This document shows, piece after piece, positions 34,622 through 47,400 of a stretch of 64,000 nt of DNA. Origin of the DNA: Rhynchopus euleeides (Eukaryota; Euglenozoa; Diplonemea; Diplonemida; Diplonemidae); contig OY723253.1 of the NCBI GenBank assembly GCA_963210315.1, positions 930,001 through 994,000 on the forward strand, in the 5' to 3' direction. Position 1 is the stretch's first letter. Every line of letters begins with the position of its first letter. The notes beneath the pieces are model-generated. The model was not told the DNA's origin, made no database searches, and saw nothing but the letters and a program-made list of their open reading frames with translations. The position numbers were made by a program, and so were the translations under genes.

Positions 34622-36158
34622 CAGTCTTCTTTGCTAGAGACCAGGAGCCTGGTGAGCGCAAAAAAGGCAGCCATCGATCAGCAACTGCCTTTGCAGTTTG
34701 AGGAAACCCTCAACCTACCTGAAGAGCACGCTTGTTCGGCACATAAAGCCAGGGATGGAAACTCTACCAACACAGTGTTAGCGAGCGTGGGCATCTTTGT
34801 GTGCGATTGAAGCACATGAAAATGTGCGTGAACACGTAGCTCCACTGTTACGGTCTGAGTCTGGGAGCCCTTTCTCGTGGGTGACGTATTGCAAGGAGGG
34901 TGGAGGTGTCCATTGGCGCCACCAATATCTCGCCGTTGGGCAAAATCCACGACCTGTTGGAGGCGAGCCCCTTGAGTATACTGGTGTCTCCCATCCCGTC
35001 CCAGGACGCCCCAGGCTCAGTCTGGGTGCCGGTACGGAATCTGGTCCTGCACCCTCTCGGCACAACCAGGGGGAGGACATTGTGCCCAGATCATTTCCTC
35101 CCAGATTACGCCGGTGAAGATCCACCGGAGGCAGGTTTGAACAATTTTGAATGAGTTTTGCCCTGCTCTCAGCAGCCCCACGTGAGAAGGTCCTGTTCTG
35201 GGTTATTCTGGCTGCACGTGGTAGGTTGGCAGATCTGGACGATTCACTTCCTTCCTCCTATTCCTTCTACGGTATCCACTTTCCTGCCGGTTCTCGTGCG
35301 TCCTGTGCCTTCTTCATCACTGCTGCAGCTGAGGTGAATATATGCATGCCTTTCTCCCGATTGGAGAACAGAAGGACCACGTCTGTGTGGGGATGCTGTA
35401 GGCCATGCAGTAGATGATGCATTTGGTCCTTGTGAAGTGGTCTTTCGCAGACTGCTGTTCGAGACCAGCTCGCATACACCGGTCGTGCGGAGGGGTACAC
35501 TTCCCGGATCCCCTTTTAGGTGCGGCAGTCGAGCTGCCACACGACAGGAACGCTGAAGTCGCTATCGTCCTGCGTGCCCTGGGGCGCAGATGCGGGTGAT
35601 TTCGTTGCTTGCTACATCATGTATGCATAGGGCGCCCTCTGGGGACCTTCAGGAAGTTCGCCCAGGGTGCTCAGTGCCTGCACGACGGACTCCAGCCGAT
35701 CGAGTGGGGGTATAATGGGAGATAGTTCGAGAGGGGGTTGGTATCCCGAAAAGCGGGGGTGGCAACCCCCTTTCCGCGGTCTCGAGACAGAGACGGATCA
35801 ACTGTGTCTGGCCGATCAGGTGCAATCGACTGAATAGTCTTTCATCTTCGACGGATATGAGTCAACGTGGATGCCAAGATACACAGCCTCTGGAACGTTG
35901 GGTAGTCCTTTCCACAGTCACGAACAGGGAAGTCGAGCAGGACATCGGGAGAGGAGTCGCATGTCTTCCGACACAGAGTGACCATGACGCCCGTTCAGGA
36001 TCAGCCATTATTCGAGAAGAATGGCCGTCTCCTGCACGGTGGACGCAAGCGGTGGTCGGGCAACCCTTGTCGGGAGTCTCGCCGGAGTTTTTGGTGCTAG
36101 CGGGAGTCCATTTTCCCCCTACTTTAGGCTAAAGACTCCCACTCCCTGACTAATATAG

Positions 36159-36276
36159 AATACCAGCCGTACGAAAATTCTGCGTACGCGTACGCAGCGC
36201 GGTTTTCAGAAAGTGCGTACGGCATACGCGTACGCGGACCGTACGGCCGTACGCTGCCACCACTGCACTAGGGTGG
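36159..36276. repeat. Partial copy of element I's right end inside P
   Basis: It matches 39770-39888: AATACCAGCCGTACG, repeated CGTACGCGTACG words, then GCTGCCACCACTGC. The left part of element I is absent, so this is a truncated or independent fragment. Confidence 0.65.
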
Positions 36277-36599
36277 CTGGAGTCCACCGTGTGTGCTACA
36301 TTTTGCCGCACGGACGCGCCGTCCTTGCACGCGTGCGCCGTACGCACTTCTGGAAAACACGATGCGTGCGCCACCACTGCAAACCCAGCATCCTCTCCGG
36401 CACGGCGGAGGGGTTCCGGATCCGGAGGGATTGCTTCCCCTTTCGTCGGAGCAGCTGTGCAATTTGAATTGCCCACCGGTGCATCCAACTACACTGGCCG
36501 AAGCCGGGTTTTCAGGATCTGAGCCGCACCGGGTGGAAGTTAGCCCCTGGAGCCCCCGATGACTGAAAAACTTGCCCATCCTCCCCTCAGAAACGCCTC

Positions 36600-36767
36600 A
36601 GGAGTTTTCAGGAATTTTCAGGAGTTTCAGGAATTCTTAAGAATTCTTAAGAATTTCCAAGAATTCTTAAGAATTTTCAAGAATTTTAAGAATTCTTGAA
36701 AATTCTTAAGAATTCCCGAATTCTTACGAAAAAAGAGCTTTTTCTCTTAAGAATTCTGTCAAACCAT
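36600..36767. repeat. AAGAATTCTT palindrome array at P's right terminus
   Basis: Iterated TTCAGGAATT and AAGAATTCTTAAG words run into the right TIR of P, mirroring the left array. Confidence 0.8.
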
Positions 36768-36774
36768 GGGTGGG

Positions 36775-38435
36775 GTGTGGGGCATAATGTGAAGCTTCCA
36801 TCGGAGTCAGCGGGACGGCGAGGAACCAACAGGGCGGAGCTGCAACGGCATGCAAATTGTGTGCGAGATGGGGGCGGGGGGGAGGGGGGCGGGCGGGGCG
36901 GAGCGGGCCGTGTTCGAATTCCCAACTCAAACCCCCCTATGCAGCACACCCCAATAACCCCCTGCCCCACTCAACCGATGATGTTAGCACGCAGCAGAGC
37001 ACGATGCCGATGATGGCACAGCTTGACAGAGTGCGAAGGCCACACACACAGACCATTAACCTCCCAACTCTTCAAGGCGGCATCGGTTGCACTCCTGCAT
37101 GACCCCGAAAGCCACATGTTCGAGGGGCTAGAATGATGTCTGGCCTCCCTCAGGGCCTACATCCCGATGTACCTTCATCACCCACTCTCACTGGCCGTAT
37201 GTGCACACAGTGCCCAAAGTGGGAAATTACATTATACAAACGGCGCGTCACACAGATACTACCCGGAACCCCCTGCCCAAGGCACTGCCTTGACGAGCCC
37301 TACTGCCAACATCCCCACCCGTTTATCCTGGTTCTCCACCACCTCGCGGCCTCGATGCGAGAGGCGCCACTTGATGAAGTGAGTGTTATGCAGGCAGCGC
37401 TGGCATGCGAACCCGGTCCGATTACGCTCTGGAAATGATATGTGCCTACACCCCACACTACACTCAACCCTCCCAGTTGACCTGTTGTCACGCAAACCCC
37501 ACCCCCGCCGCCACCACCACCCTCTCCCCCGCGCAGATCCCCCCCAACCGCCCCCCCCCCCCTCCCAACTTTCGCTCCGCTGAACGAAGGGGGAAAATAC
37601 GCACTGCCTCAATAAATGCTGTCAGCAAAAAAATCTTCAAGAAAGGCCAGGCAGGACTAATTGCCTGCTGTCGTGGTGTTCGGAGTGGGGAGAGTGGGAG
37701 GGGGCACACGAGGCCAAGGGGGGCTGAGGGTGGGGTGCAGTGAGCCGACCAACAGGAAGAGGAGATCTTCCCGTGACCCACTCCCTCCGCTGATCTCTGT
37801 TCATGCAGCGAGCAGAATGGGGGGCCCACGGCCCACGTGAGGAGCAAACGTATCACCTAGGGAGGGGTTACCTGCGGACAGACTGGAGGCCGCAGTGCTG
37901 CGATGTGTGCCAAGGGGATGCCACCTGGCATATGTCATGTGTCAATAAGACGGGATGCCGTAGACTCTGACGCAACACACTGCAACACACCAACACAGCT
38001 CTTCAGCCCATCAAAACACATATACGTCTGTGACAATGCGCATCACCAATTGTAAGGTTGCGGAGAAAGGAGGACGGAGTGTGTAGTAGTTAGTACTAGG
38101 CCGTGCCCGCTCTTCTGCAGGTTTGCGTATCCTTTTCCCCTGGCGACGTTTAATTTTGCTTGGCTTCTTCGCGAGTGGGGGGCGGGGGCAGGGGCGGGGG
38201 TAGGGGGTAGGGGGGGGAAGGTGGCCTTGTTTGGCAAATCTACGCCGTCACACCTCTTTGGGATCAACCGAGCATTTAACCAGCAACCGACGTTAGGCCT
38301 GTGGCGATTTTGGGGGCCAGGAAATTTGGCGAAGGGCCCGGCAGGGGAGAGCAGCGGCGAGCCGGGGGGGCAAAAGCACAGGGCAGGCAGGCCACGAGAG
38401 GGTGGCAGCAGGGATAGAATCAGATCCGCTGATTA
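36775..38435. other. Intergenic spacer downstream of the RNA-binding protein gene
   Basis: This is low-complexity C- and G-rich sequence (37500-37570, 38175-38220) with no recognised gene or paired TIR. Confidence 0.5.
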
Positions 38436-41400
38436 CTACTGAAAGCTCATCGACAGGTGGAACTTGCCTTCAGACGTCTCCACCTCTGTCCCGTTGAATT
38501 CGCACACCAGGTCAACAGCAGCCTGTCGGTGGGGTTGGGGGGGGGGTGATGTGGATGTGACCGTTGTACACGCTCCCCAGCGAGTTGGCTGCCGTGTAGG
38601 AGTTCCCCACAAACAGCACGCGCTGCTGCACCGTTGCAGCCGCTGTGCAACCCATGAGCAGGGCACACACAACTGTATACACATGCATCATCATGGTGGC
38701 TCTGCACCTGCTGGTGCTGATCTGTCGTGCATAGTGCCACATGCGCCAACCCTCAAGCGTGAAGCTGATCGTCATCTGCATACCTCGACCGATACTGCCT
38801 GGTACGAAGGGTTCTTCTCGCCCTCCTTCACAACAAGAGCCGCCGGGTCGACGCGCAGCGCCTCCGAAAGGTCCTGCATCGCCTGTTCAGACTCCACGAC
38901 CTCTGTGGGTGTGCGGCGGGTGTGGTTCGTATTGCAGGGTGGTGTTCTGACAAGTCAGGGCGGAGCACTCCCCCGCACCCCCACCCAATGTGTGCGACGC
39001 ATACCTGCCGGGATGTGGCTCAGCACCACCGTATCCGACGGTTGGGGTGATCGCAGCGCAGGCTTCGGGGCACGCCTCTCGTCAGTCGTGCACATAAACC
39101 GCTCCAGGCCGCTCCGGGCCCCCTTCCAGTTCAGAGCATTTGCGTGCTTGCTGCGCTGTGCGGCGAGCGAACTCTGCTCCAGATTAACCTTATCCAGCCC
39201 CTGGATTGCCGAGTTCGCGTGTTCGCTGCAGGAGTACTGGATCAGTGCCGAATCCGGGTGCTTCTGCAACATCTTGACTGCCACGAGCTGAGGAGTGTGA
39301 GAAGGTTGGGTTGTAATGTTCTGCATGTGCGGCAAGCCCCCTCCGGAAAAGGTGCAGGAACAGAGAGGACCCCCAAGGGAAAGCTGTGTTCTCCGAAAGC
39401 ACAACAGACCACCCCCCGCTCCCCCCCCCCCCCCTAGGGCAGTGGTGGCTGCGTACGCGTACGCAGCGTGATTTTCAAAAAGTGCGTACGGCGTACGCGT
39501 ACGCGTACGGCGCTGCGTACGGCAGTCTATGGAGCACAGGAGACAGCCATGGCCGCACACCAAATCCGACAGTCGAACTCAGGTGTCCCAGGGGCAGCCT
39601 TCGAGCCTTCCAGTCGGAAGTGGTACCTTTTGCAGTATGATTGCGGGTGTACTTGCAGGTGTTGCGAGTTATTCGCCACGTGCGCGGCAAGGAACCATCT
39701 GTGAAAGGCAAGATCAAAGTCCAGGGCCCAGCCACCCGCTGGGTGGCCTACTGTGTGCTGAGAGGCCTGGAATACCAGCCGTACGCAAAATCTGCGTACG
39801 CGTACGCAGCGCGATTTTCAGAAAGTGCGTACGGCGTACGCGTACGCGTACGCGTACCGTACGGCCGTACGCTGCCACCACTGCCCTAGGCATACAGTGC
39901 AAACGATAATTATTATCGCACATATACCAGATACGATAATTTTCGGAAAATTATCGCATACGATAATTTATTATCGCATACGATAATCCATTATCGTATG
40001 ATGCGATAATCCCATTATCGTATACGACCGGATACGATAATTATTATCGTATGCGATAACATACGATAATCCCATTATCGTATGCGATACCCACCTGATT
40101 TTGCCCGAAACCAATCACCGAAATCTCCAGTTTACCACCGCCAAACGCCACCAAACCCCGCCAAGGGCCACAATCAGCCACAAAATAGAGATCACTACCA
40201 TTCTCCCAGCCCCAGGAAGGGTAAGATGAGCCTGTGGGGTCCGGTGCTGCAGGCAGGGTACGCGTACTGGTCTGTGTCCGGCTGCTGTGGTCATCGACAA
40301 GGCTGTGTGGTCTGTCCGAAGGAGGTGGATGGTGGTCTCCCTCAGGTGGATCGCGTCTCTCCAATCCTGCATGGGCTCAGGTGTCTCCAGATGATCATCA
40401 CCCCTTGCCTTGCTGTCGGTGAGGATGGCGCCCGAGCTCCGCCTTGTAGCGCAGCGGAGTCGTGCAGGTCAGGCAGGCTCCTTGAGGCCTCCGAGGTGAT
40501 GTGCGCGCGCCACCCCGTGGTTCCTTGTAGAGTTGCAGACAGGTCCGTGCGCACGGTGGGAGCGTTCGTATCGCCCGTTCCGTGCCAGGTCCTGAAGAAT
40601 ACCTTTGGTTGAGTATTGCCTCTCTCGGGTTCAAACCCCATTCAAGGTCCTTCGCTATGTCATCACTGGTCGTCAGTCAGAGGGGAAGAACGGTGTTCCT
40701 CACTTTTTCACTGCTCACGGGAGCGAAGGCCAAGTCCAACATAAGTGGTAGCCTTGAAGAGAAATCTCCTGATCTCTCCAAACATTGCACCGAAGACCAC
40801 ACCTGCCTATCAGGTTCTTCCCCATCAGTCGAACAGTCTTTCTTGTTCATGTTCTGGGCAGGGTGCTCTGTCTCGGTCACCCCGACACCTGCTTCAACTA
40901 GGCTAGCCCAACGTCTTCCCTCAGTGTTCTCACAGGGATGTCCTCAGTATCTGGGTCCCGACGGCAAGGCAGCGTACCAGTCGGCTTTGCGAACCCGCAA
41001 CAGGCTGTACTGGTGGTTGCATACCGCCGCAAGTATGACCCTGTTGCTGCGTAGTCATGTTTTCCATGAAGTGGGGTGGCGACAGGGTGTAAGTCACGAG
41101 GGGAAGGGCATGTGGAACGGCCACTGCCCAATCCCCAGAGTCCTCTCCGCCCCACTGTGCCTGAAACTTCTTCAGACAGACATAGTGATGTGCATGTCAT
41201 GGCACTATGTGTGTTGTGTCTCTGCTACCCATTTGTGAGGGACATTCTACACTTCTGAGTGAAGCCCCCCGTCACCAATAATTCAAAGAAGCAAAAATGG
41301 CAGCTCCCGGCTCCACTTTTACCACTTTTTCAATGTGCTCTGGGCTGATTTCTGGTTTTCCGAAAATCTCAAAAAATTATCGCACCATTATCGTATATTA

Positions 41401-44400
41401 TCGTATACGATAATATACGATAATGGGAATACGATAATAATTATCGTATGCGATAATAATTATCGTTTGCACTGTATGCCTAGGGGGGGCTAATTCAACC
41501 CAAAAAACGGGAGTAAACCCCACTTTTTCAGGGAGCACCCCTAAACATGAAATCAATGCTACAAACCGACCCAAACCAGTCCAGAAACGTGTTTCTAGGG
41601 GGTTTTGGTGACCTGTGTGGCCCAGAGAGGCCCAGAAACGCGATTTTTTTCAGTTGGCACAGATGTGGTACCAGATGCGGTACCTGAATGGCCCGAGAAA
41701 AACAGCCGGCGGGCACTCCTTTCTGCAGGCACTGCGGCTTGACGTCATATGTCACCATTGCATCAATGTAGTCATGATTGAGCCACTTCGATAGTGTTCC
41801 GCCCCCTTCACAGTTTGTAAGATCGGCAAGGTGTGTTTATCGTCGTTGGCGTGCCACCGTACCTTTTTCACGTACCCCAATGCTGGCTGGCACGACATGA
41901 ACTGCGCCAGCCACTCCGGTGCATCTCCCGGAGGAGGGAGACGAGCTTATCCTCGAGAAGGAAACGTTCTCGATCTGAGTGGCGCTCAGCTCGCCAGCAG
42001 GTTCCTTGTCATTTGCCTTCAATTATTTGAGGGCGTAGCCGCCCCATTAGAATGGCAGGGCCGCTAGTTGATTACTCTCAATGAGAGCAGGGCACCAAGG
42101 GCTCACTTTGGGGGATATCGAGGTCGCTGAGTTGTTGCCACCTCTGAATGGCGTCGGAACGGACAAACCCTCTGAGCAGCGTCCTGCTTCCGCCCATAGT
42201 GCGTGCCCATCATCTCCGGAACCTCAATCTACAGGGGATACCAACCTTCTCAGTGCAAATACGAGTGCACTTTGGCCTCTGCCCCCACCTCGCGGTGCTG
42301 CTTGTCGCCCCTCGGTACATGGTGCTGTCACATCGATCCGCGTCAACAAGTAGAGCTTGACCGATGAACCATTCGGTTGCTTCGACCACAGGTTTCGCTG
42401 TATGTTGCAAGCAGCCGCTGTAAACTGGCACATCACCGGTACCACATCTGTGCCAAAAAATTGGAGACGCAAAAAATGAGCTTTCCAGGCCGAATTTGGG
42501 CCTATTTCGGGCAGATGCCGGATTTCCGGGGTGATATGGGGTGTTTCTGGCCTTTTGGTGCCCTTGGGGGCCTCTCTGCGGCGAAGTTGAAAATTTGGGT
42601 TTACTCCCGGTTTTAGCCCCCCCTACCCCCCCCAGGGTTCAAAAATACGCGTATTAAACGTATTCGTATTAATACGTATTAATACGAATACGTGGGGGGT
42701 ATTTTCCTGAAATACGTGGGTTTTTGGTTCAGCCCCCTGAGTTGCGCTGTAGACCCCCTCATGGGCTCGCAACCTGTCGGCTGCAGAGGCCGGACCCGCG
42801 CTATTAAGAGCACGGAGCAACCATGTGTCGGGCGGAGCTGAAATGGGGCATTCGTAAGCACGAAGGAGGCCCTGCAAACCCGGCCTTCCTGCACCTGAAG
42901 GGTACCCGCAACGCCAGGTTGAGGCGTCAACCGACCCTGCGCCCTCGCCAGGTGGCAGAACAGGCGAAACCAGATCAACTGAGTGGCGATACCTGGTCAA
43001 CTGAGTGCTTGTACGTGGGGCAGATCGCACCGGCTGAGCACTACGTCAGCCAAGGAAGACGAAGACAAAGGATCGTGACCGATCCCATCTTGGATCGTCT
43101 GTGTCCGTCAGTTCGAGTGTGGCGTCGTCATGGACGGCGTCTGAGGTTCAAACACACTGGAGAAGCACAAACTCGCAACGAATATGTGCTTCCCGCAGCG
43201 TCAACATGTTCTGCAGACATCGCGATCCCGGAGGAACCCCCTCTCCACCCCAAAAACCTCACAAAACAGACACCGGAAGAGAAAATACCCCAAACCACTG
43301 AGGGAAAGCAGGGTCGCCAAAACCACGCGTATTACACGTATTCGACGTATTAATACGTATTCGTATTAATACGTATTAATACGAATACGTGGGGGGTCAG
43401 ACGCGTATTCTTGATCCCTGTACCCCCCCCCCCCTAGGGGGGGTCAAATGCCACCCTTTTACGTGGACAAACACGATTTTTCAAAAAACCGGCGCAGAGG
43501 CCCCAAAGCCCCCGTAAACCCTCCAAACCCCCCCAGATCGGTCCGGAAACCCATCGAACCCCACTTTTCCACCATTCCGGGCACCTCAGGTGCCCGAATT
43601 GGGGTACCTAAATTTTGTGCCACCGTTTGGTACCGTACAGTGCCACTGTGTGGGAGGTTGGAAAAGAAAATGCGCCAACACACCACATCTGAGGGTTGCA
43701 ATGCATGTTGCTTGCCAACCACGTCATCCGGTGGGTGTCAGGCGCTATGTAGGTGGCATTAGCCAGGTCTTCGATGTGTTCTGGCTTGTATATATACCTC
43801 CCTGCCACCATGCACCGGGAGGCTGCCTGTAGGTACGGAACAGTCCAGATGGTCGTGTGATTCCTGTGCAGCAGTGCTCCACAACCGGGATGTGTTGACA
43901 ACGACTGTTGCAACACGAGCTGTACATTCCGGGAACACATGAAGTGCGCTGTCGTGGTACCCATTGTGCCAGAATTGGTAGTTGCTGCGGTCTACTTTGC
44001 CTGGCCCAAGAGCACTGGTACTGAACGGTGCAATATGCGTGGCGAGGTGAATACAACGGAAGCGCGCAAAGTCAATACAGCTCTCGGATGGCGGGTGGTG
44101 GTGCCACTAGTGTGTGACGTTCACTCGAGGATACAACGCATCACAATGAATCAGCAACCGTGGACCGAGTACAATACGCTCTCTGTGGCTGCTGTGGGGG
44201 ACAAAGGCAGTGCCTGTGCCGCAGGCAGGGAGGTATATATACAAGCCAGAACACATCGAAGACCTGGCTAATGCCACCTACATAGCGCCTGACACCCACC
44301 GGATGACGTGGTTGGCAAGCAACATGCATTGCAACCCTCAGATGTGGTGTGTTGGGGCATTTTCTTTTCCAACCTCCCACACAGTGGCACTGTACGCATG

Positions 44401-47400
44401 GGCTGCATTGAATCGGATTCCAAATAAAAATCTTCGATTCCGGGAATCGTGGAATCCGGATTCCGAATCAGAATCCGGATTCCACGATTCCAGAAAAAGA
44501 GTGGAATCGGATTCCGGAATCGAAAACGCCGATTCCAAAATTGTGGAATCCGATTCCGGAATCGAAATCACCGATTCCGGAATCGTGGAATCGGTGGAAT
44601 CCGATTCCAGAATCCAGAATCGGATTCCACCGATTCCGGAATCGAGAATCGGATTCCGGAATCTGACCCAAAAATGTCGAAAAATGGACAAGTCGTAGGG
44701 GGACCCCAACACCCCATATACCCCCTTCTGGGACCAAAAAGTGCACGAAAGGGGTTAAAACGGCTTAATTCGTTGATTTGTTGCATTTCCCTGCTAAAAA
44801 ACGGTTTTTGTGTGGGCGAGTAGTTGTAGAAAATCGCGAAAAATGTCAAAAAATCGAAATTTTCACAGAGGCCCAAAAACGTGTTTCTGGGTGAAAAATG
44901 GGCCCAAAAACCGATTTCTGGCCATTTCTGGGTGGTTTTTGGGGGTTTCCGTCCATTTTTCAGCCATTTTTCTGGTCAGAACCCACCCAGAAGCCCTTAG
45001 AAAATGGCTGGTGGCAGTTTTGGGTCGAATTGAACAGAAGGACGAATTGCTCACCAACTCTTTCGATACATGAAAATTTGGGCATTTTCCGTTACTCTCA
45101 ACACATTCGCACACCATGCGAAAATTTCGAATTTTTGGCCGAAAAATCCGGTTTTTGGTTGGGCCAGGGGGCTGGCTCTCCGTCCCTGAAGTGTCCCTGA
45201 ATACTTCCGGCCAACACAACGGCAACACAACATACGAAACCACGCCTGAAAATTTCCGGCGCCTGCGGCGGGCTGTTGACCCCCACCCCCCCACCCCTGC
45301 CGAGGATTTCTTCTGAGAATGGCGCTCCAAAAGTGCCGAAAATTAGCAAGACTTGGTCGAAAAAGTTGATTTTCGGTACACCTTCTTTTGTCGACCCAAA
45401 AATTTCCGGCGCCTGCGGCGGGCTCTCTGCCCCCCCCCCCCCGCACGCGCACGGAAAGTGCGCGGCCCAGGACGTGTTCTCCCGAAAAAAGTCGATTTTC
45501 GGTACACCTTCTTTTTTAGACCCCAAAAATTTCCTGCGCCTGCGGCGGGCTTCCCCCCCCCCCCTCCCCCGCACGCGCACGTAAAGTGCGCGGCCGAGGA
45601 TGTTCTCCCGAAAAAAGTCGATTCTCGGTACACCTTACAGGGGGGGGTCAAATAAACGTACTAAGTACTACTATTCGGCGAACGGGCGGGCCTAAATCGA
45701 CCTCGCCAAAATAGTATAAAATACTTTGCGAGCGAATAGACGTACGTAGTACGTCTATTCAACTTTTCCTAAAAACGCTGTTGCAGGGGCTCTGCGGGGC
45801 TATTTGGTCCACCAGGGGCGCGCTGGTCACTGCTGCGTGCCCTGGCCCGGATCACTTCGTTGAAGGAAGGCCGGGGAGCGCCTGGCTGTGGCCCATCCTC
45901 TTGAGGCATTCCGTGAGCAGATGAAAGCATCCGACGTCGTCATTATATCGACACCAGCCGAAGATATTGGCCCTGTTGGTGGATGTCACAGGTCTACGGT
46001 GAGCTTTGTCTGGGGCGGTGGTGGTGGGGAAGGGAATGCGCGGCGGGCTTCAGCAGTGGTTCTGATGCCTCTGGACCGCATGAGCTTGCGGGTTTACGGG
46101 GCCCGTGCACCCTGGTTCCCCGAAGTGGCACCAATAGACCTTGTCCCCATTCCTTGCCCCAAAGTTTGCGGATTTGTGTGCCCCCTCCACTGGCAGGCGG
46201 TCCTCCAAAAAGAAAATCTCAAAAAAAACGAGATATTTCCCAAAAAAACGGGTGTACAAAGTAAGTACTTGTATTCAACGGCCCAACGTGCCCCAGAGCC
46301 CCAAAAAAATAAGTACTACTATTCGGCTAAGTACTACTATTCAACTAAGTACGTTTATTCGACCCCCCCCTGTAACAAAAAAGGCCCAAAAAAATTTTCG
46401 CCTCCGGCGGGGTTGGGGGGCGGAGCCCCCCAAACCCCCGGCGCCGGGGCGGCGCCTACTCGGCTTCGCCTCTCTTCGCGAAGTCTCGGTAATCCGACGA
46501 CTTTGCGAAATCGAGGCTCATCCGAGGTGAAAAATCACGAAAAATCGCATTGTCTTTTTCCCGTACAAAACCATGAAAAACCAAGTGTCACCCAATGGGA
46601 AATCTATTTTTTGACTTTTTTTGTGGAATCGGATTCCACTCGGTTTTTCGATTCCGGAATCGGATTCTCGATTCCAGGAATCCGATTCCCTGCAGCCCAT
46701 GGGGTGGATTTCGGTCGCCCACCAAAATCCATTTTATGGCCCAGATTCGCGAAAAAAATACAACTAAAAAAACGCAAGCAGAAAAATGACTACCTAATTT
46801 GGCTCGCGGAATCCACGATGACCATTATTTCGCACTGAATCGTCAATCTAAGCATGTTCCTGCCCTCATTTCGCCAGACCCCATTCACTGCTCAGCAAGA
46901 AGTCTCGGTAATCCGACGACTTTGCGAAATCGAGGCTCATCCGAGGTGAAAAATCACGAAAAATCGCATTGTCTTTTTCCCGTACAAAACCATGAAAAAC
47001 CAAGTGTCACCCAATGGGAAATCTATTTTTTGACTTTTTTTGTGGAATCGGATTCCACTCGGTTTTTCGATTCCGGAATCGGATTCTCGATTCCAGGAAT
47101 CCGATTCCCTGCAGCCCATGCTGTACGGTACCAAACGGTGGCACAAAATTTAGGTACCCCAATTCGGGCACCTGAGGTGCCCGGAATGGTGGAAAAGTGG
47201 GGTTCGATGGGTTTCCGGACCGATCTGGGGGGGTTTGGAGGGTTTACGGGGGCTTTGGGGCCTCTGCGCCGGTTTTTTGAAAAATCGTGTTTGTCACCCC
47301 CATTTGACCCCCCCTACCCCCCCCCCTCCCCACAACACGGCACAATTCTTGATCCGATATTTGACAACATCCTGCAGACACAACGAGCACAAACACCATG

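Larger units (their letters stand above)
29463..36768. mobile_element. TIR element P (6-bp TSD) carrying A1
   Basis: The left end CATGGTTTGACAGAATTCTT is matched by AGAATTCTGTCAAACCATG at the right. GGTGGG flanks both sides (29457-29462 and 36769-36774). The termini carry arrays of the palindrome AAGAATTCTT (29475-29503, 33936-34075 and 36600-36760). A1 is inserted in the left array. The remaining ~2.5 kb interior shows no recognisable transposase, only a small zinc-binding frame at 34277-34621. The CATGG terminus and 6-bp duplication link P with N, C and possibly R. Confidence 0.75.
44397..47120. mobile_element. TIR element R with GGAATCGGATTCC words, inserted in L2
   Basis: The ends CATGGGCTGCA and TGCAGCCCATG are inverted. 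CTGTACG occurs on both sides (44390-44396 and 47121-47127), and L1 shows the single-copy empty site, so a duplication of about 7 bases (5 to 7 depending on where the end is placed) is certain. Arrays of GGAATCGGATTCC-type palindromes occupy 44408-44665 and the sequences before each 3' CTGCAGCCCATG. A3 is nested inside. No transposase was recognised. Confidence 0.85.
43437..47314. mobile_element. Foldback element L2, interrupted by R (TA TSD)
   Basis: This is a second copy of L1 in reverse orientation, bounded by TA (43435-43436 and 47315-47316). The left arm and loop (43437-44389) and the end of the right arm (47128-47314) match L1 closely. The right arm is split by element R, and L1 provides the uninterrupted site. 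Confidence 0.85.

Noticed and set aside
23901-44271. Duplicated 110-codon frame in L1 and L2 as a conserved protein
   Set aside because: The two loops are near-identical at DNA level, so conservation is no evidence of coding, and no family features are present.
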